Assembly: GCA_020060215.1 (NCBI GenBank) | Contig: JAGVAP010000121.1 | Coordinates: 1-64,000, forward strand | DNA length: 64,000 nucleotides | Reading direction: 5' to 3' | Source of the DNA: Deltaproteobacteria bacterium | Lineage (GTDB): Bacteria; Desulfobacterota; DSM-4660; Desulfatiglandales; HGW-15 | Shown: positions 7,902 to 16,132 of the stretch, one piece after another | Numbering within the stretch: position 1 is the stretch's first letter | How the letters are laid out: each line of letters opens with the position of its first letter | Position numbers and translations under genes: made by a program | Notes under the pieces: model-generated | What the model was told of the DNA's origin: nothing | What the model saw: only the letters and a program-made list of their open reading frames with translations | The model's database searches: none

Positions 7902-9902
7902 ATGCTAAGCAGAGGTGATCCTGGCGTTCGATGGCCGTACCAGATCCGTTACGATGTCGAGAACAAGGTCAGATCGGATGTCGTCGTCCTCGGGGCGGGC
8001 ATATCCGGGTGTTGGGCGGCAATCATGGCCGCCAGAAAGGGGGCAAAGGTCGCGCTCGTCGAAAAGGGGTGCACGATCAGAAGCGGTTGCGGAGGTCGAG
8101 GCGTCGACCATTGGCAGAGTGCATGTACCAACCCGTGCTCCAAGGTGACCCCTGAAGAGATGACGGAAGCGGTCATCGAGGAGTTCGGTGGACACTCGAA
8201 TGGGATCACCCGCTACATTGCCTGCACCGAAAGCTATGAGACCCTCCTGGAAATCGAGCGGATGGGCGGGAAGATCCGAGATACCGAGGATGTATTCAAG
8301 GGCGCGGACTTCAGGGACGAGAAGACGAAACTCTGCTTCGCCTATGACTATGAAAACAGATATACCATACGGGTCTGGGGGGCGGGTATCAAAGCCATCC
8401 TGGTCAATGAGTTGGAACGACTCGGGGTGGAAGTATTTGACCGAACCATGGTTACGAGCCTGATCATGGACGGCGCAAAGGTCGCAGGCGCCACGGGCGT
8501 CAATGCCAGGACCGGAGAGTTTACCGTGTTCGAAGCCAAGGCTGTTGTGGCCTGCATGGCATCGATCGAACGACTGGGGACCTTTGCAACGGAACAGCGG
8601 GGCCTGGCCTCCTGCATCACCGACCCCAACAACACGGGCCAGGGTCATGAGATCCTTTTCCGGGCAGGCGCCGAGTTCAGCCTGATGGAAAAAACCCACC
8701 CTGAATCGGGCGGCTTCGGTTACCCGATGTACGGCACAGGGAACTCGGACAATACCTGGTATCCCTGCACCATGGTGGATTCCAACGGAAAGGAAATCCC
8801 CTGGGTGGACCGGGACGGCAATGTAGTGCGGACCATCGCGGATCGATGTAAACCGGCTCCGGGGCAGAAATTCTTCCTCATGGGCGGCGGACTGTCGAAC
8901 GGGCATTTCATGCTGGGGGTTCCCCACCCCGCTTGGTACAAGTACAAGGGTCCCCATCTGACCCCGAAGCTCCCGGAGATGATCGCAAGAGGCGAAATCG
9001 TGCCCCCCCTCTATGCGGACCTGCCCTCCATGCCGGAGCATGAGCGACGGGCAATCTTCGGTCTCATGGTCGGAAATGAAGGCAAAACGCCTGTGGCCAT
9101 CTACAAGAAATATACGTCAGCGGGATTCGATCCCGATAAGGACATGCTCATGTCCCCCAATTTCCCCTCTCCGGGCCATTATATGAACCCCTGTTCCTGG
9201 GCCGGCGTCTCTCCACCTCATCAGAGAGGCATGTGCTTCGCCATGGCAGGCGGGGTGAATGTCGACTGGAAGTTGGCTGCGGTGGGCCTTGAAGGTCTAT
9301 TTGCGGCGGGCATGAACCTGCTGGGAAGCTCCGAGCACTCCACGGCCGCGACCACCGGAAGGTATGCCGGCAGAAACGCCGCGGAATACGCCCTCCGGGC
9401 AGGCCAATCGCCCATAGACAGGAAGCAGGTGGAAGCGGAGAAGGCCAGGGTCTACGCCCCTCTCAGAAACACCAGCGGGTACGACTGGTACGATCTGAAT
9501 CAGGGGATCGCGAGAATCATGCAGGACCACTGCGGAGAATTCAAAAACAGCGAGGGGCTCGAACTTGGCTTGAAATGGATTGAAGAACTCCGGGAGAGCG
9601 AGGCGAAGAAGGCATATGCAGGTTCTCCACATGACTTGATGCGGGTACTGGAGTGTCTGTCCCTGCTCACGACCGGAGAAATGGTCCTGCACGCATCTCT
9701 GGGCAGAAAGGCCAGCAGCTTCCACCTCCTCTTCTGGCGAACGGACTATCCTGAAATGGATCCCCCGGAGTGGCAAAGGTTTACGAATATCCGGAGGGTG
9801 AACGGGTCGGTCAAGCACAGCACCATGCCCATGAGATACTGGGAGCAGGCCCCTTACGCGGACAACTATGAAGAAAACTACTCGAAGAACTGCGCAAAAT
9901 GA
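7902..9902 (+). CDS. FAD-dependent oxidoreductase, fumarate reductase / adenylylsulfate reductase alpha-like
   Basis: A 666-residue flavoprotein of the succinate dehydrogenase/fumarate reductase/AprA superfamily. The dinucleotide-binding motif VVLGAGISGCWAA is near residue 28, followed by the acidic strand end LVEKG and the glycine-rich RSGCGGRGVDHW. The FAD-binding C-terminal part GLFAAGMNLLGSSEHS is also present. ATG at 7902 is preceded by GGGGGGAAAC and a sigma-54 promoter. It is followed after 21 bases by a ferredoxin-like subunit, so the two likely form an AprAB-like alpha-beta enzyme. I cannot show it is a true APS reductase, and the accompanying DsrE gene only hints at sulfur chemistry. 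Confidence 0.85.
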   Translation: MLSRGDPGVRWPYQIRYDVENKVRSDVVVLGAGISGCWAAIMAARKGAKVALVEKGCTIRSGCGGRGVDHWQSACTNPCSKVTPEEMTEAVIEEFGGHSNGITRYIACTESYETLLEIERMGGKIRDTEDVFKGADFRDEKTKLCFAYDYENRYTIRVWGAGIKAILVNELERLGVEVFDRTMVTSLIMDGAKVAGATGVNARTGEFTVFEAKAVVACMASIERLGTFATEQRGLASCITDPNNTGQGHEILFRAGAEFSLMEKTHPESGGFGYPMYGTGNSDNTWYPCTMVDSNGKEIPWVDRDGNVVRTIADRCKPAPGQKFFLMGGGLSNGHFMLGVPHPAWYKYKGPHLTPKLPEMIARGEIVPPLYADLPSMPEHERRAIFGLMVGNEGKTPVAIYKKYTSAGFDPDKDMLMSPNFPSPGHYMNPCSWAGVSPPHQRGMCFAMAGGVNVDWKLAAVGLEGLFAAGMNLLGSSEHSTAATTGRYAGRNAAEYALRAGQSPIDRKQVEAEKARVYAPLRNTSGYDWYDLNQGIARIMQDHCGEFKNSEGLELGLKWIEELRESEAKKAYAGSPHDLMRVLECLSLLTTGEMVLHASLGRKASSFHLLFWRTDYPEMDPPEWQRFTNIRRVNGSVKHSTMPMRYWEQAPYADNYEENYSKNCAK

Positions 9903-9923
9903 ATGAATGGGAGGGTACAGAAA

Positions 9924-10262
9924 ATGCCGGAAGAGATATGGGTGCGTCCCCCCGAATATCCTCGGAATTGGCCGGTGGTGTTTAACCAGGAACTGTGTAC
10001 CGGATGCAACACCTGTGTGGAGGTATGCAGCATGGATGTCTTTGTCCCCAATCCAGAAAAGGGGAAACCGCCGATCATTATGTTTCCCCATGAATGCTGG
10101 TTTGGCGCTTGCTGTGAATCCCATTGCCCGGTCGAAGGGGCAATATCCATGCAACAGCCGATCAATCAGCGTGTCCGCTGGAAAAGGAAAGGAACGGGTG
10201 AGCATTTCCGGATCGGCATGGCGGATCCTCCGCCTCCGAACACGCGACCCAAGGTGCCCTAG
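9924..10262 (+). CDS. 4Fe-4S ferredoxin-type subunit, AprB-like
   Basis: A 112-residue iron-sulfur protein. The first cluster motif is CTGCNTCVEVCSMDVF. The second cysteine set is CWFGACCESHCPVEGAI, with an unusual spacing as in AprB-type subunits. The C-terminal tail is basic and proline-rich and would wrap a partner subunit. GGGAGGG eight bases upstream favours ATG at 9924 over an ATG at 9903. It probably shuttles electrons to or from the flavoprotein encoded just upstream; the donor is unknown. Confidence 0.88.
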   Translation: MPEEIWVRPPEYPRNWPVVFNQELCTGCNTCVEVCSMDVFVPNPEKGKPPIIMFPHECWFGACCESHCPVEGAISMQQPINQRVRWKRKGTGEHFRIGMADPPPPNTRPKVP

Positions 10263-10330
10263 AAGTCCTGATTCCAACGGATCGGTATCTTTCAAGGGGC
10301 CGACGGCTTGCATTGGGAGGGAGGGGTGCG

Positions 10331-10597
10331 ATGTTAGACGAGAGAAAAGCTGCCCAGATAGTCCAGTCCGTATTTACCTACGACTACGTGGGAGAGACCA
10401 TGAGCGCTCTGCGGCGGGATTTGAAATCCGAGAGTCTTCAGGAGAAACTGCTCGAAGAGCTGATCATGCATGCACGGTCACAGGCCAAAGATGATTCGCC
10501 GGAAGCTGCTCAGGCCATCAGGAAGGCGGCCGAGGCGAGCCTGGAGGTTTTCGTAAACGGGTCAAAGGCGGCCAAGTCGACGGGGTGCGGGAGCTGA
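10331..10597 (+). CDS. Hypothetical small helical protein
   Basis: An 88-residue, mostly helical and charged protein that I do not recognise. It is rich in Ala, Glu and Lys and ends in TGCGS, so one cysteine is close to the C-terminus. A strong ribosome site (GGGAGGGAGGGG) precedes the ATG at 10331. It lies between the ferredoxin and the DsrE gene in the same operon, so a role as accessory or carrier protein of the flavoprotein complex is possible but speculative. Confidence 0.7.
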   Translation: MLDERKAAQIVQSVFTYDYVGETMSALRRDLKSESLQEKLLEELIMHARSQAKDDSPEAAQAIRKAAEASLEVFVNGSKAAKSTGCGS

Positions 10598-10722
10598 GAG
10601 GCAAAATCGGCGATGGATATTCCCTGGAAAACAAGATCCACAGATTCGAGGGTCCGAAGCATCGGAGAGGAGTGGGGACCCCCGGTGTAGATCATTTCTT
10701 GAAAGAAGGTAATCAGAGCGCC

Positions 10723-11085
10723 ATGCCCAAAAGGATGTGTTTCTTTGTCACGAACGGACTGGAGAACGCTCCACGAGCGACACGGGGCCTGCAATTCGCC
10801 AAAATTGCAAAGGATCAGGGCAATGAGGTGACGGTCGTATTGATCGACGATGCCGTGATCTGGGCCCAGCTCGGCATGTCCGAAGGGATTAAGGCCACCA
10901 CAGAAGAGCCCATGCAGCCCCTGATTGAGTATCTGTTGGAGCATGAAACCCCTTTCTATTCCTGCAGGGCCTGCATGGCGCGAAGATATCTGTCTCCTGA
11001 CGACCTCATGAAAGGCGTCAAGATTGAGAGTTTCCCCTACTTCGTGAAGCTCGCGTCGGAGTGCGAACTGGTGGTCACTTTCTAG
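10723..11085 (+). CDS. DsrE family protein
   Basis: A 120-residue protein with the DsrE/DsrF-like fold pattern: FFVTNGLENAPRATRGLQFAKIA, then VTVVLIDDAVIWAQ, then FYSCRACMARRYL, where a pair of cysteines sits as in sulfur-relay members. Family members carry persulfide sulfur or act in related redox relays. The start at 10723 (MPKRMCFF) fits the domain; an earlier in-frame ATG at 10585 would overlap the upstream gene. Its position as last gene of the flavoprotein-ferredoxin operon suggests that operon handles a sulfur compound. Confidence 0.85.
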   Translation: MPKRMCFFVTNGLENAPRATRGLQFAKIAKDQGNEVTVVLIDDAVIWAQLGMSEGIKATTEEPMQPLIEYLLEHETPFYSCRACMARRYLSPDDLMKGVKIESFPYFVKLASECELVVTF

Positions 11086-13246
11086 AATGGCGGCCGGGCA
11101 GGCTGATGGTAGCTGGTCTCTTCTCATGTGCCTTCAGCCCGTCAAAAGAGGACGTTCGTAACCGGTCCTTGAATTCGAGGAATCCGGAGGCCCACGGTTC
11201 GCTGCGAAAATCATTCACGAACGTCGGGATGGCGCGCGAGAGAAACCATCGGTATCTGCCGTCCTTCCCGCGCAAGGGGAAGGTGTCTTCCCACATTTCA
11301 CCGGACCGGAAGCATCGGCTGATCTTCTCCACGACGCGGTCGATGTGATCGGGGTGATGAACCTTTTTCCAGCCCCAGCCTTTCATCTCTTCCAGGGTGG
11401 TCCCGGTGTAATCGTACCACCGCTTGTTATACCAGAAGATCCACCCCTGATCGTCGGCCATCCAGGCAAATTGCGACATGTTGTCCGCGAGGGTGCGGAA
11501 CTTCTCTTCGCTTTGGCGAACCGCTCCTTCCAGCCGTTTTCGTTTCGTGATGTCCAGAGCCGAAGGGACCAGGTAGGCGACGCGCCCCTCGGAGCTGTAA
11601 ATCGGGGCAATCATGAAATCAATGTTCGCAAACCGGTTCTCTCCTGTGCGAATCACCTCGTCGTAGCGGACCCTTTTGCCCCGGGCCGACTGCGAGACGG
11701 CTTTTCGAAGCCGTTGCTGGACTTCAGGAGACCAGGACCACCAGTAGCTCTCTTCGAACGGTCTGTTGAGCACATCATCTCTCTTGAGATCCGCGATCAT
11801 GAGCGCGGTCCGGTTCGCCTCGATCAGGGTTCCGTCCGGGGTCATCAACCCCACCAGGCCGACGGTATTGTCGAGGATGTCCCTCAGGTGCTGTTCACTC
11901 CGCCGCAGTTTTTCCTCGATCCCCTTTCGCTCGGTGATGTCCTGGGCAAAACCGTAGACCTTCACGACCTCTCCGGTGGCGTCCCGCTGGTACCGCCCAT
12001 AACCATGAATGAGGCGTATGTTCCCGTCGTCCATCCGGGCGATCCTGTGCTCGATATCATAATGGGCTATCCCCTTCCGTACCTCTTCGAGCGCTCGAGC
12101 GATCTCGGCCCGGTCCTCCGGGTGCGCGAGGTTCAGGAGCTCATCGGGTGTCGGCGTTCCGTCGGAGCACCCATGGATCGCCAGCCACTCGTCGGAAAAG
12201 GTCCAGCGGTCTGTAGCGAGATCCCATTCCCATGCCCCGGTGTGGGAAAGCTTTTCGGCCTCGGAGAGGAGGAGACGTTGCTGAAGGAGCTCCTTCTCCG
12301 CAGCCTTTCGTTCGGTGACATCCTGCACCACGCTCAACATACACAACCGTCCGTCGACTTCTATCGTCTCCACGGAGAGGTATATGTCCTTGATCTCTCC
12401 GGAGCTGGCCATGAGGCGGCATGGAAATTCACTTACCTTCCCGTTTTCCTGCAAGAGGATCCTGATTCGCGCCCTTTCTTCCAGGTCGACCCAGACCCCG
12501 AGCCCAAGGGCGGTGTTTCCGACGATCTCCTCCCTGGAGTAGCCGATCAGGCGACAGAATGCGTCGTTCACCTCGAGGTACCGCCCTTCATCGAAGGATG
12601 CAAGGATCATCGCGTCCGGGCTGGAGTAAAAGAGCTTTCGATATCTCTGTTCGCTCTCACGCCGGGTCTTTTCGTACAGCTGTGCCAGCTCTTCATTGGC
12701 CTCCTTGAGTTTTCGACTTGTCTCCGCCGCCTCCCGTGAACGGGCATAGAGATCCGCCTCCATTTGAAGGGCACGGTCCCGGAGCGTATCGGCGAGGTCG
12801 GCCTGCTCGATGCCCTGTTGTTTCAGCAGCACGAACTCGGTCACGTTCTCCACGCGGTGGAGGATATAGGCGAGAGAACCGTCCGGACCCAGGATGGGGG
12901 AATTGACGGCATTCCAGTAACGCACCTCAAAACCGCCGCCTTCGGACTCCGGCTTGCGGACGTCGTGCCTCTGCAACCCCTGGATATCGGGCTTCAGGGT
13001 ATGAATCACCCGGTTGAAGGAGGCACGGGCCTTCGGTACGGCGGCGTCTGCAGAAGGGTCGCCGGGGTTGTCGGGAAACACTTCGAAGACGTGCCTGCCG
13101 ATGATATCTTCTCGGCGGGTCAGCGTGGCTTGCAGGTAGGCGTCGCTCGCGGCGATCACCCGCAGGTTTGTATCCAGGACCAGATACAGGCTTGGGGTTT
13201 GCTCGAACAGCAAGCTGTAGTCCGGCTCGATGTGCTTCTCGGTCAC
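11075..13246 (-). CDS. Multi-PAS sensor protein without an output domain (possibly truncated)
   Basis: A 723-residue protein of about five PAS/PAC domains (about 8-150, 197-315, 335-440, 447-570 and 580-680) with a coiled coil at about 150-195. After the fifth PAS a histidine kinase or GGDEF domain would be expected, but none is present. The sequence leaves the PAS pattern at RAIPTF and ends in an unrelated tail of about 45 residues. That tail is encoded over a 42-bp repeat also found at 5591-5632. It overlaps the convergent DsrE gene by 11 bases. It may be a truncated kinase whose 3' part was replaced by repeat DNA, or a PAS-only partner protein. No membrane segment is seen. Confidence 0.8.
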   Translation of the reverse strand: MTEKHIEPDYSLLFEQTPSLYLVLDTNLRVIAASDAYLQATLTRREDIIGRHVFEVFPDNPGDPSADAAVPKARASFNRVIHTLKPDIQGLQRHDVRKPESEGGGFEVRYWNAVNSPILGPDGSLAYILHRVENVTEFVLLKQQGIEQADLADTLRDRALQMEADLYARSREAAETSRKLKEANEELAQLYEKTRRESEQRYRKLFYSSPDAMILASFDEGRYLEVNDAFCRLIGYSREEIVGNTALGLGVWVDLEERARIRILLQENGKVSEFPCRLMASSGEIKDIYLSVETIEVDGRLCMLSVVQDVTERKAAEKELLQQRLLLSEAEKLSHTGAWEWDLATDRWTFSDEWLAIHGCSDGTPTPDELLNLAHPEDRAEIARALEEVRKGIAHYDIEHRIARMDDGNIRLIHGYGRYQRDATGEVVKVYGFAQDITERKGIEEKLRRSEQHLRDILDNTVGLVGLMTPDGTLIEANRTALMIADLKRDDVLNRPFEESYWWSWSPEVQQRLRKAVSQSARGKRVRYDEVIRTGENRFANIDFMIAPIYSSEGRVAYLVPSALDITKRKRLEGAVRQSEEKFRTLADNMSQFAWMADDQGWIFWYNKRWYDYTGTTLEEMKGWGWKKVHHPDHIDRVVEKISRCFRSGEMWEDTFPLRGKDGRYRWFLSRAIPTFVNDFRSEPWASGFLEFKDRLRTSSFDGLKAHEKRPATISLPGRHSRK
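11161..11202. repeat. Copy 2 of the dispersed 42-bp repeat
   Basis: Partner of 5591-5632. Here it encodes part of the aberrant C-terminal tail of the multi-PAS protein. Confidence 0.5.
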
Positions 13247-13389
13247 TCCTTATTCTCCTGTCTGCGAGAGTGCGACGGGTACCGCTCATGTCAGGCAATC
13301 GCCATGGGATCGATGAACAAGGGAAAGTGCACTCCCCTGCGAGGAAAATCCGTATCTTCAGGAGACCCGGTTCTCGTATGGGGGCGAAA

Positions 13390-15951
13390 TCAGGCGATCC
13401 ACACCTGTTCCAGGAACCGATCGGTAAAGTCCACCACCACTCTCGGCTGGTTGGTCTCCAGGTCCCACGGCACAAAGGGCGTCAACTGATCCGTCAGGGC
13501 GTCCCGGTCGATTCCCAGACGGCCTGCTATGGCTCCGAGGGCCTGATTCACCGTTGCCGCAATCAGTCGGTCGAGCTGCAGGGTTTCGTTGACGGTCTTG
13601 AGCCGAGGAGTGGACTGTAATTCCGCCAGGGCCTCGTCCCAGTGGATCCCGTCGATCCTGCGCCGCAGGGCATAGCCGTTGCCGCGGTCGCGGATGATGA
13701 ACAGAACGGGGTTCACCCTCAGAAAAGCGCCTTTTACCTTTTCCGTCTTCAATTCCCGCGCGATTTGATCCAGCAGCTCGTTCTTCTTCTGCAGCGCATC
13801 GATCTGCCGGGACTGGACCCGCTCAAAGATGTACGGTTGGTGGTCGATGGCGATCTCCTTGAGCCGGGTCGGATCAAAGCCCAGGTCCATGAGATCCCCG
13901 AGGGTCAGGCTGTCGCCGTTGGATCTGCCCTGTTCTTTCAACCACGTCACCAAGCTCGGGCGGCGGTAGTTCGGCAGGGTCTCTATGAAATGGGCCGGAT
14001 CCCTGACCAGGTCTACGGGGAGCCTGGAAAGAAGTCCCAGGTCGCCCGCGCAGGTGGGATGACCGGGTGCAAGCTCCGGCGGAGCGTAGGATTTCACCTG
14101 GAGGTTTGCGACCTCGGGGTCCAGACTGATCTGCCCGGCGGATTCCCCCCCCGTATATCCTATGAGCGAACCGATGCGGCGCCTGAATGCGATGAACTTG
14201 GTGACGAAGCGCGTGAACATGAAACGCATATGGACCGGGAATTGCCTTGTTTCGATCTCCGCCCCGAAATACGCGCACAAGGTCTGATAGAGGGTCTTGA
14301 ACTCCTCCAGGCTCCGCCGGACCATCACCTCGTTGTCCCTCGCGTCGATGACGGCCCGCTTGCGTTTGAGGTGGTACAGGAGTTTGCGAAGGTTCGATCT
14401 CAGTTCGCTTCCCTTGAAAGCAGGCGGGACATAAACCATGTAGTTCGTATCCCCTTCCGCCGCGGACGGACCGAGGATGTCGGTGACAGGGAGCCACGAA
14501 TGCTTCAGATAGATGTCGAACGTCGGGTCTTCGCTGGGGATAATGTTATCGAGGATGCCCATGGCGGGTTTGCGGGCAAGGAATTCCTTGAAATGCTTGA
14601 GGATGCGGTTTCCCAACCCCTTCTTTCTGAAAGGGGCCGCCACTTCCACGTAGACCAGGTAGTAGCAGGGAGCCGGTTTCTTGAGATAGATCATGTTCAG
14701 GCGCCCCAGACTTTCCCCGGTTTCGGCCGTAATATCGAGCTGGTGAAATCCGTTATCCGAATCCTCCGGTCTCTGCCGATGGATCCGGCTGCCCGCAACG
14801 GTGGCGTCCACAAGATCCCACAGGTCGTCGAACAGGTCCGCCACAACGGGTGCTCCCGGCGATCCAGACCGCATGCCCTCGTCGATGAGCCTGATGAGGC
14901 TCAGCCTCTCGGCGATGGTCAGGGCCTTCTCTCCCAGAGGGAGACGCAAAGGTGTGATCGGAGACCGGGGGCTTTCAGCCGGCAAGCGGTCGTTCTCCAG
15001 GTTCCGGGGGGTATCCGTGGCGGCGGCACCCGACCGTCCGGCCCTCCCGGCGGATGCTTGCTCCCTGGAACGTTTGATCATCAACCGGGAGAGGTCGTAG
15101 ATGACCTTGAAGGGTTGTATATCGGTGAGGCTGCCGACCCAGCGGGCCTGCTCCAGGGCAATCGCCCCGGCTTCCTGGCCGGCATCGAGCCTCTTCAAGA
15201 TGTCCTGATGGTATTCCTCGGCCGCTGCGATCGCCCTGGCAATGAACCTTTCTGCGCCGGTGATCACGCCGTTGTGACTGAGGGCGACCCGATCGGCGGA
15301 AAGGGTCATCAGCCTCCGCAGGCTCTCACAGTACTCGCCCAGGGAAGCGAAGTAATTGGGCCAGAAGACGTCCTTCTCAGGCACATAGAAACCGCCTGCA
15401 TCTCCGAGGGCGAGAATTTTTTCGCTCCTCTCGTAGAGCGACATGTGGCAGGGGGAGTGGCCCGGCGTGGCCATGGCCTCCCAGACAATGGACTGGCCCA
15501 GGTCGATGCGGTCGCCGTCGGCCATGATCACGTCCGCCTCAAAGCGGAACGGTTTCGGCCATGGGGGCAGACACTCGATCTCCGCACGGGCCTTCAGCAG
15601 CTGGGCAATGCCATGATCCACCAGGATGATCTCCCGATACAGCTCAGGCGCGTTCAAGATCCCTGCACCCGTCGCACTGATCGCGACCTTCAGATGCGGC
15701 CAGATGCGTTTGAGGTGGGGCACCGCCCCCACGTGATCGGCATGGGTGTGGGTCAGGAAGACGTATTGGATGATATTCGGATCGATGCGCAGGGCGCGTA
15801 TCTGGTCGGCGATGATGGCGGAGGTGGGGCCTGTCCCCCCCTCGATGATCATGCCGATATCCCCCAGGGACAGGTAGACCGGAAAGGGTTGCAGGCCCAG
15901 TTGGAAGAAATGCGGCGAAATGGGAATGGGTTGATGTCTGCAGTCGTCCAT
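13390..15951 (-). CDS. MBL-fold hydrolase fused to a GNAT acetyltransferase domain
   Basis: An 853-residue multidomain protein. Residues 1-290 are a metallo-beta-lactamase fold with HTHADH at 68-73, further ligands at His165 (TPGHSPCH), Asp184 and His226. A linker follows, then a GNAT-like region at about 395-510 with the acetyl-CoA loop FRKKGLGNRI at 441-450. The last 340 residues are basic and helical and match no domain I know. No signal peptide is seen. It lies 181 bases downstream of a GNAT-deacetylase fusion gene on the same strand, so the two probably share a transcript and act on related acyl groups. The substrate is unknown. Confidence 0.85.
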   Translation of the reverse strand: MDDCRHQPIPISPHFFQLGLQPFPVYLSLGDIGMIIEGGTGPTSAIIADQIRALRIDPNIIQYVFLTHTHADHVGAVPHLKRIWPHLKVAISATGAGILNAPELYREIILVDHGIAQLLKARAEIECLPPWPKPFRFEADVIMADGDRIDLGQSIVWEAMATPGHSPCHMSLYERSEKILALGDAGGFYVPEKDVFWPNYFASLGEYCESLRRLMTLSADRVALSHNGVITGAERFIARAIAAAEEYHQDILKRLDAGQEAGAIALEQARWVGSLTDIQPFKVIYDLSRLMIKRSREQASAGRAGRSGAAATDTPRNLENDRLPAESPRSPITPLRLPLGEKALTIAERLSLIRLIDEGMRSGSPGAPVVADLFDDLWDLVDATVAGSRIHRQRPEDSDNGFHQLDITAETGESLGRLNMIYLKKPAPCYYLVYVEVAAPFRKKGLGNRILKHFKEFLARKPAMGILDNIIPSEDPTFDIYLKHSWLPVTDILGPSAAEGDTNYMVYVPPAFKGSELRSNLRKLLYHLKRKRAVIDARDNEVMVRRSLEEFKTLYQTLCAYFGAEIETRQFPVHMRFMFTRFVTKFIAFRRRIGSLIGYTGGESAGQISLDPEVANLQVKSYAPPELAPGHPTCAGDLGLLSRLPVDLVRDPAHFIETLPNYRRPSLVTWLKEQGRSNGDSLTLGDLMDLGFDPTRLKEIAIDHQPYIFERVQSRQIDALQKKNELLDQIARELKTEKVKGAFLRVNPVLFIIRDRGNGYALRRRIDGIHWDEALAELQSTPRLKTVNETLQLDRLIAATVNQALGAIAGRLGIDRDALTDQLTPFVPWDLETNQPRVVVDFTDRFLEQVWIA

Positions 15952-16132
15952 GTGATAGTCTCCGATTCTTCTTGCTCCACCTCAACCGCGGGTGGGGGGG
16001 CTCACATTCATCTGCCATTTGGTGCAGATCCGCGATGAGGTAAATACGAGGCATCCTGTATTCATGGCCGTGCCGCTGCCTCTTTTCCCCAGGCGCCGGA
16101 CCGGCTCGGTCCAACCACCGCCGCGGCCCCCT

